Source: Steroidobacteraceae bacterium (GTDB taxonomy: Bacteria > Pseudomonadota > Gammaproteobacteria > Steroidobacterales > Steroidobacteraceae). Taken from it: DNA of 64,000 nucleotides. Location of the stretch: contig JAHCAM010000005.1 of NCBI GenBank assembly GCA_019634895.1, positions 62,001-126,000 on the forward strand. Reading direction: 5' to 3'. Below, one piece after another: positions 59,846-64,000 of this stretch (position 1 is its first letter; each line of letters begins with the position of its first letter). Below the pieces are notes generated by a model. The model worked only from the letters and a program-made list of their open reading frames with translations. It had not been told where the DNA came from and did no database searches. Both the position numbers and the translations under genes were made by a program.

Positions 59846-60093
59846 GCGCGGTCGGTGCCGCCGGGCTGCGGTCCGGGCGCCCTGGTGGCGCGCCGCACCA
59901 GCGTGCGCAGCAGGCCGACGACGAAACCGCCGGTCAGCATGCCGAGCACGTACACCAGGATCACCAGCAACGAAACCGGAATGGTGAGGCTCGCGGTCAG
60001 GAAGGACACGGTGACGAGGTCCAGGTTCTGGAACTTGAAGGTGAACACGACGGCGGAGATCAGGATGATGAGCGCGAGGTAGAGGTATCGCAT
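59842..60093 (-). CDS. lapA: LapA/DUF1049 family membrane protein
   Basis: An 83-residue inner-membrane protein with two helices (YLYLALIILISAVVFTFKF and VSLLVILVYVLGMLTGGFVVGLL) joined by QNLDLVTVSFLTA, the DUF1049 signature. In Escherichia coli LapA works with LapB in lipopolysaccharide assembly control. LapB and the usual upstream rpsA-ihfB are absent here. GGAG precedes the ATG; a minus-strand TAGAAT at 60141-60136 may be its -10 box. Confidence 0.88.
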   Translation of the reverse strand: MRYLYLALIILISAVVFTFKFQNLDLVTVSFLTASLTIPVSLLVILVYVLGMLTGGFVVGLLRTLVRRATRAPGPQPGGTDRA

Positions 60094-60146
60094 GGGCAGT
60101 CTCCGGGGCCAGTGGCGCTGCGGGCCGGTCCGGAGATTCTAGCGGC

Positions 60147-60178
60147 GAAAAAAAGCCCCGGACTTTGGATCCGGGGCT
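60147..60178 (-). terminator. Strong Rho-independent terminator
   Basis: Stem AGCCCCGGA/TCCGGGGCT (60154-60162 with 60170-60178), 7-base loop, followed on the minus strand by seven U. No protein gene on the minus strand ends here: the next gene upstream on that strand is homospermidine synthase, which ends at 60916. It therefore points to a short non-coding transcript from about 60250-60340. Confidence 0.8.
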
Positions 60179-60250
60179 GAAGTGCGGACTTTCGGTGAAG
60201 GGAAGGAAGTCCGCTAGGGGATACCGACGTAGACAACAAATCCGGTGGAT
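60148..60250 (-). ncRNA. Candidate small RNA upstream of greB
   Basis: On the minus strand a second stem precedes the terminator: GCGGACTT (60214-60207) pairs with AAGTCCGC (60191-60184). Its loop CCTTCCCTTCACCGA exposes a pyrimidine-rich CCUUCCC able to pair with Shine-Dalgarno sequences. Stem-loop, short linker, terminator stem and U-run are the usual design of trans-acting bacterial small RNAs. The 5' end is a guess; no clear promoter is seen. Confidence 0.4.
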
Positions 60251-60330
60251 AAGCTAGCGCGCAGCGCGTCGGCCGCTCCGTGATCCAGGCCGCAAATTCA
60301 CGGCATTCGCCTGCGGCCACCAAAAAGCCA

Positions 60331-60336
60331 TATGAT
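60331..60336 (+). promoter_or_regulatory. -10 box TATGAT for greB
   Basis: TATGAT ends 14 bases before the ATG at 60351 and eight before an in-frame TTG at 60345. No Shine-Dalgarno sequence follows, so the greB message may have almost no leader. Confidence 0.35.
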
Positions 60337-60350
60337 TCAGCAAGTTGAAT

Positions 60351-60866
60351 ATGCGGTGCGTCGTCTTGAACCGCCCCAGGACAGGTTCGAAACCGGGTTC
60401 CAGATACGCGACGCCGGAGGGCGCGGCCCGCCTGCGCGCGGAACTCGACCAGCTCTGGTTGCGTGAGCGGCCGGCCGTGACCCGCGCAGTCGCCGAGGCC
60501 GCCGCGATGGGCGACCGCTCCGAGAATGCCGAGTACATCTACGGCAAGCGGCGGCTGCGCGAAATCGACCGCCGCGTGCGCTTCCTGCGCCAGCGCCTCG
60601 ACGGCCTCAAGGTCGTCAGCGCGCCGCCCGCCGACCGCTCGCGCGCGTTCTTCGGCGCCTGGGTCAGCATCGAGGACGCGCAGGGCCGGGTTCGCCGGCA
60701 CCGCATCGTCGGCCCGGACGAATTCGACCGCGAGCCGGGCTTCATCAGCATGGATTCACCGCTCGGCCGCGCCCTGCTCGGCAGGCGCGTGGACGATGAG
60801 TTCGAGGTCGAATTGCCGGCGGGCCGCCGGCGCTTCACCGTAACCGCGATCGACTACGAAAAGTAA
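60351..60866 (+). CDS. greB: Transcription elongation factor GreB
   Basis: A 171-residue factor that stimulates RNA polymerase to cleave backtracked RNA. The coiled-coil tip motif AAMGDRSENAEYIYGKRRL carries the catalytic acidic pair. The C-terminal FKBP-like domain has FFGAWVSIEDAQG and ISMDSPLGRALLGRRVDDE. The N terminus is about 15 residues longer than in Escherichia coli. In-frame TTG at 60345 is an alternative start. Its stop codon TAA is the first three bases of the 23-bp hairpin that follows. Confidence 0.94.
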   Translation: MRCVVLNRPRTGSKPGSRYATPEGAARLRAELDQLWLRERPAVTRAVAEAAAMGDRSENAEYIYGKRRLREIDRRVRFLRQRLDGLKVVSAPPADRSRAFFGAWVSIEDAQGRVRRHRIVGPDEFDREPGFISMDSPLGRALLGRRVDDEFEVELPAGRRRFTVTAIDYEK

Positions 60867-60915
60867 AGGGGACGCGTCCAATTACCCGGCGCGGTAATTG
60901 GACGCGTCCCCTTTA
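60864..60915. repeat. 23-bp perfect inverted repeat between two convergent stop codons
   Basis: Arms 60864-60886 and 60893-60915 are perfectly complementary around the loop CGGCGC. Each arm contains the 10-bp palindrome GGACGCGTCC. The left arm begins with the greB stop codon, and the right arm ends one base before the homospermidine synthase stop. The AAAGGGGACGCG...CCCCTTTA layout resembles REP-type extragenic repeats. It may act as a bidirectional terminator; on the minus strand a T-rich stretch follows. Confidence 0.85.
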
Positions 60916-62337
60916 TCAGTAGACGACGCGGATATTCTTGAACTGCCAGGGATCGCTCTCGTCGACGTCCTCCGGGAACAGCCGGCCGCGGTCGAACAGC
61001 GGCGTCCAGTCCGTGTACTTGCCGACGACCGGGCCCAGGTAGGGCATGCAGATCTCGAGGTTGCGGCGGAAGTCGATTTCGTCCGGCTCGACCAGGCCCA
61101 TGGCCGGGTTCTCGATCGCCCAGATCATGCCGGCGAGCGCCGCCACCGTGACCTGCAGCGAAGTCGCGCTGTTGTAGGGCGCCAGCTTCCGCGCCTCGCC
61201 GATCGAGAGCTGCGAGCCGTACCAGTAGGCGTTCTTCGCATGGCCGGCGAGCAGCACGCCCAGCTCGTCGATGCCGCAGGTGATGTCCTCCATCATGATC
61301 CGCTTGCGGTCCTGCAGCTGGAAGTTGCGGCCCGCGAATTCGTGCACCGACAGCACCGCGTTGTCGGACGGGTGATACGCGTAGTGCACGGTGGGCCGGT
61401 ACAGCACGCGGTCGTTTTGCTTCACGGTCAGGAAGTCCGAGATCGAGATGGACTCGCCGTGGGTGACCAGGAAGCCATGGAAATGCCCGGCCTCGGGCGT
61501 CCAGGTGCGCACGCGCGTGGCGCATCCGGGCTGCGTCAGGAAAATGGCGCTCTTGCGGCCGAAGTCGTGCTGGCGACCGTCGCGCGGGAAATGCCGCTCG
61601 TGCGTGCCCCAGCCGAGTTCCGCGGGCTGGCTGCCCTCGCTGACGAAGCCGTCCACCGACCAGGTGTTCACGAACTCGCCCGGCATCTTGGGCTGGTTCG
61701 AGACCTGTGTGTCGCGCTCGGCGATGTGGATCACCTTGACGCCGAGCTTGCTGGCGAGCGCCGCCCAGTCGTCGCGGCCCTGCGGGTCGGCCTCGACGCC
61801 CGTGTCGGCGGCGATGTTCAGAAGCGCCTGCTTGACGAAGTGCGAGACCAGGCCCGGGTTGGCGCCGTGGGTGATCACCGCCGTGGGGCCGTTGGTCCAG
61901 TTCCTGCGCAGCTCGAGGACCTCCTCGCGCAGCGCATAATTGGTGCGCCGGCTGGCCGGGATGTTGGGGTCGGTGTAGCCGCCCGGCCAGGGCTCGATGC
62001 AGGTGTCGAGGTAGAGCGCGCCTTTCTCGTGGCAGAGCTTGATCAACGCGATGCTGGAGACGTCCACCGAGAGGTTGAGCAGGAAGTCGCCGCGGCCGAC
62101 CAGCGGATCGAGCACGTGGCGGAAGTTCTCGCGCGTCAGCGGGTGCTTCAGGAACCTGATGCCGTACTGCTCGGCTTCCTGGCGCCCGGCGTCGTCGGCG
62201 GTGACGATCATGATGCGCTCTGGCGCGAGCCCGCCCACGTGGCGCAGGATCAGCGGCAGCACGCCCTGGCCGATGGAACCGAAGCCGATGAAGATCAGCC
62301 GCCCGGGGAAATGCGTGTGTACGATGTGCTGGGTCAT
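60916..62337 (-). CDS. hss: Homospermidine synthase
   Basis: A 473-residue NAD-dependent enzyme that makes homospermidine from putrescine (or spermidine). Rossmann motif LIFIGFGSIGQGVLPL, then the saccharopine-dehydrogenase-like fold with THGANPGLVSHFVKQAL and ENPAMGLVEPDEIDF. ATG at 62337 gives the usual N terminus (MTQHIVHTHFPGRLIF); a longer frame to 62391 overlaps the divergent gene. Arginine decarboxylase (speA) begins 1.6 kb away, consistent with polyamine synthesis. Confidence 0.93.
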   Translation of the reverse strand: MTQHIVHTHFPGRLIFIGFGSIGQGVLPLILRHVGGLAPERIMIVTADDAGRQEAEQYGIRFLKHPLTRENFRHVLDPLVGRGDFLLNLSVDVSSIALIKLCHEKGALYLDTCIEPWPGGYTDPNIPASRRTNYALREEVLELRRNWTNGPTAVITHGANPGLVSHFVKQALLNIAADTGVEADPQGRDDWAALASKLGVKVIHIAERDTQVSNQPKMPGEFVNTWSVDGFVSEGSQPAELGWGTHERHFPRDGRQHDFGRKSAIFLTQPGCATRVRTWTPEAGHFHGFLVTHGESISISDFLTVKQNDRVLYRPTVHYAYHPSDNAVLSVHEFAGRNFQLQDRKRIMMEDITCGIDELGVLLAGHAKNAYWYGSQLSIGEARKLAPYNSATSLQVTVAALAGMIWAIENPAMGLVEPDEIDFRRNLEICMPYLGPVVGKYTDWTPLFDRGRLFPEDVDESDPWQFKNIRVVY

Positions 62338-62348
62338 CAGGGCGCAGA

Positions 62349-62990
62349 ATGTACCGTAATTTGAACCCGAAGTGGCGCTATCCGCTGGCACTGCTTGCCC
62401 TGTACGGCGTGTTCTGGCTGGCGCTCGCGATCGATCCGCTGTACCGGCAGGACTGGCTGCTGGAGAACGCGCTGGTGCTGGTTGCGGTGCCGCTGCTGGT
62501 GTGGACCGCGCCGCGCCTGCGCTTCTCGGATTTCACCTACACCTGCCTGTTCGTGTTCTTCGTGTTCCATGCGATCGGCGCCCACTACACCTACTCGCTG
62601 GTGCCCTACGACGAGTGGTTCCAGGCGGCGACCGGGGCGTCGCTCGACGGCACGCTCGGGTTCGCGCGCAATCACTACGACCGCCTGGTGCATTTCCTGT
62701 ACGGCTTGCTCATCACGCCGGCGGCGGTGGAGATCTTCGCGCACTACGGGCGCTATCCGCGCAGCTGGGCGGCGCTGTTCCCGTTCCTCTTCATCGTCTC
62801 GCACTCGACGATCTACGAGCTGATCGAGTACGCCGCCGCGCTGGTGTTCGGCGGCGACCTCGGCCAGGCCTACCTCGGCACGCAGGGCGACATCTGGGAC
62901 GGGCAGAAGGACATGGCGCTGGCCATGCTGGGCAGCGCCATCACCATCGTCGGCATGGCGGCGGCGGGCAGGCTGCCGGTGCGGCGCTGA
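62349..62990 (+). CDS. DUF2238/YjdF-like membrane protein
   Basis: A 213-residue protein with about six hydrophobic helices. Conserved motifs include HAIGAHYTYSLVPYD, NHYDRLVHFLYGLLITP, STIYELIEYAAAL and GTQGDIWDGQKDMALAMLGS, which define the YjdF family. Charged and histidine residues within membrane segments suggest metal or lipid binding, but the function is unknown. The start is 11 bases from the divergent homospermidine synthase start. Confidence 0.87.
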   Translation: MYRNLNPKWRYPLALLALYGVFWLALAIDPLYRQDWLLENALVLVAVPLLVWTAPRLRFSDFTYTCLFVFFVFHAIGAHYTYSLVPYDEWFQAATGASLDGTLGFARNHYDRLVHFLYGLLITPAAVEIFAHYGRYPRSWAALFPFLFIVSHSTIYELIEYAAALVFGGDLGQAYLGTQGDIWDGQKDMALAMLGSAITIVGMAAAGRLPVRR

Positions 62991-63003
62991 GAGGGCGCCG
63001 GCG

Positions 63004-63852
63004 TTGCCCTGCACGACGCTGATCTCCACCGGGGCGCTGGCCGGGCGGCTGTCCGATCCGGACTGGCTGGTGGCCGACTGCCGCTTCGAGCTGTCCGACC
63101 CGACGGCGGGCGCACGGGCCTGGCGCGAAGGGCACATTCCGGGCGCCATCCATGCCGACCTCGAGCGCGACCTCTCGGCGCCGGTGACGGCGGCGACCGG
63201 GCGGCATCCGCTGCCGCCGGTCGCGCAGCTCGAAGCGACGTTTTCGCGCTTCGGCATCTCCGGGCGCACCCAGGTCGTCGCCTACGACGCGGGTCCCGGC
63301 GCCTATGCCGCGCGCCTGTGGTGGATCCTGCGCTGGCTGGGCCACGATGCCGTCGCCGTGCTGGACGGCGGCTTCGCCGCATGGGCCGCGGAAGGCCGCG
63401 CGGTGACGACCGCGGAGCCGGTCCGTTCGCCGGCCCGCTTCGTCGCGCGCCCGCGCCCGCAGATGCTGTGCGCGGCCGGCGAGATTCCGGCTGCCCTGGC
63501 GCAGGGCGCGGTGCTGGTGGACGTGCGCGGCGCCGAGCGCTTCCGCGGCGAGGTCGAACCGCTGGACGCCGTCGCGGGCCACGTGCCGGGCGCGGTCAAC
63601 CTGCCCTACCTCGAGAATCTCGGCCCCGACGGGCGCTTCCGCGATGCGACCGCGCTCGGCGCGCTGTGGCGGGCGCGCGCGGGAGTCGCGCCGGGAAGCG
63701 AGGTCATCTGCATGTGCGGTTCCGGCGTCACCGCCTGCCAGGGACTGCTCGCGCTCGAGTCGGCGGGCATCGCGGGCGGGCGCCTGTACGCGGGATCGTG
63801 GAGCGAGTGGATCCGCGATCCCACGCGGCCGGTCGCGCGCGGCCCGGCCTGA
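63004..63852 (+). CDS. Two-domain sulfurtransferase (rhodanese, SseA-like)
   Basis: A 282-residue thiosulfate or 3-mercaptopyruvate sulfurtransferase. The N-terminal inactive rhodanese domain has VADCRFELSDP, GHIPGAIHADLERDL. The C-terminal active domain carries the cysteine loop MCGSGVTACQ; the CGSGVTA form is usual for mercaptopyruvate enzymes. TTG start with GAGAGGG eight bases upstream. Ends 76 bases before speA. Confidence 0.9.
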   Translation: MPCTTLISTGALAGRLSDPDWLVADCRFELSDPTAGARAWREGHIPGAIHADLERDLSAPVTAATGRHPLPPVAQLEATFSRFGISGRTQVVAYDAGPGAYAARLWWILRWLGHDAVAVLDGGFAAWAAEGRAVTTAEPVRSPARFVARPRPQMLCAAGEIPAALAQGAVLVDVRGAERFRGEVEPLDAVAGHVPGAVNLPYLENLGPDGRFRDATALGALWRARAGVAPGSEVICMCGSGVTACQGLLALESAGIAGGRLYAGSWSEWIRDPTRPVARGPA

Positions 63853-63865
63853 CGCCGCGCGCGCA

Positions 63866-63893
63866 TTTACATCAGCGCCGGTTCTGGTATCGT
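63866..63893 (+). promoter_or_regulatory. Candidate promoter of speA
   Basis: TTTACA (63866-63871), 16 bases, TATCGT (63888-63893) preceded by TGG, forming an extended -10. It is 35 bases before the TTG at 63929, which has AAGAGG upstream. Unlike the GTG cases, this gene has a normal leader. Confidence 0.5.
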
Positions 63894-63928
63894 CCGCGCG
63901 CTGCCGTCATCTAAGAGGACCTGGCAGG

Positions 63929-64000
63929 TTGGACAGCCCGACGCGCGGCTCCGTGACACCGCGGCCCTCCTGGAGCACCGAGGATTCCCGCGACCTGTAC
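63929..64000 (+). CDS. speA: Biosynthetic arginine decarboxylase, partial (first 24 codons)
   Basis: Only 24 residues are visible before the right edge. They end in SWSTEDSRDLY, matching the N-terminal region of biosynthetic arginine decarboxylase (SpeA), which begins with a W-S/T-x-x-DS-x-x-x-Y pattern. TTG start with AAGAGG upstream and a promoter at 63866-63893. The enzyme would make agmatine for putrescine and homospermidine synthesis. Identity rests on a short stretch. Confidence 0.6.
   Translation, partial: MDSPTRGSVTPRPSWSTEDSRDLY

Noticed and set aside
60254-60331. 25-codon minus-strand frame starting MAFWWPQANA within the small RNA candidate region
   Set aside because: No ribosome binding site, no recognised peptide, and it lies upstream of the better-supported structured RNA. 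It could be a leader peptide but nothing supports that.

Overview
The window is chromosomal DNA from a GC-rich gammaproteobacterium. The evidence is the gene order: dusB-fis, purH-purD, accB-accC-prmA, trxA-rho divergent from rhlB, and yrfG beside cysQ. The high GC content and a DUF1302/DUF1329/RND operon suggest a Steroidobacter-, Nevskia- or Xanthomonas-related lineage, but the family is an inference. Genes are very densely packed, with many 1-4 base overlaps. No gap without a gene exceeds 300 bases. I see no insertion sequence, integrase, CRISPR array, tRNA or rRNA.

Layout. 1-3878 (minus): sulfotransferase, cation exchanger, universal stress protein, then glnE running off the left edge. 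3937-8743 (plus): JmjC/cupin oxygenase, M23 peptidase, GGDEF-EAL protein. 8743-10872 (minus): groES-groEL with a CIRCE-like operator, an overlapping sigma32/sigma70 promoter and a terminator. 11055-22476 (plus): dsbD, a TlpA-like thioredoxin, aroQ, accBC, prmA, a DUF3426 protein, dusB, fis, purH, purD, and a PHA-system protein. 22473-28394 (minus): trxA, rho, alkA, then four consecutive secreted proteins built from nine TonB-C-like repeats. 28562-34614: rhlB; yrfG (minus); then a tightly coupled run cysQ-DUF3301-rnm-ydcH-mscS-arfB. 34580-41481 (minus): DUF1302, DUF1329, Ycf48-like and RND/MMPL genes in one operon. 41583-44285 (minus): a lipoprotein and plsB. 44366-55680: SDR, hydrolase, alkyltransferase-like protein, cNMP-patatin, sodium symporter, HyuA-HyuB oxoprolinase, a solitary contractile tail-sheath protein, and an EamA transporter. 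55688-60093 (minus): lapA, methyltransferase, M13 peptidase, L,D-transpeptidase. 60094-64000: a probable small RNA, greB, a 23-bp perfect hairpin, homospermidine synthase, a YjdF-like membrane protein, a rhodanese, and the first codons of speA.

How the genes work together. Most are housekeeping: nitrogen regulation, protein folding, fatty acid initiation, purine synthesis, transcription termination and RNA turnover. Envelope functions are prominent: disulfide supply by DsbD, PlsB, an RND export operon, L,D-transpeptidase and M23/M13 peptidases. Homospermidine synthase and arginine decarboxylase lie close together, pointing to polyamine synthesis.

Most worth a second look: (1) the four-gene array of secreted TonB-C-like repeats, each repeat with a conserved cysteine pair; (2) the orphan tail sheath with no other phage or injection-system gene around it; (3) three unrelated genes with the same extended -10 box exactly 9 bases before a GTG start, suggesting leaderless transcripts; (4) a minus-strand RNA candidate before greB with a pyrimidine-rich loop and a textbook terminator; (5) large inverted repeats at 45182-45349 and 60864-60915.
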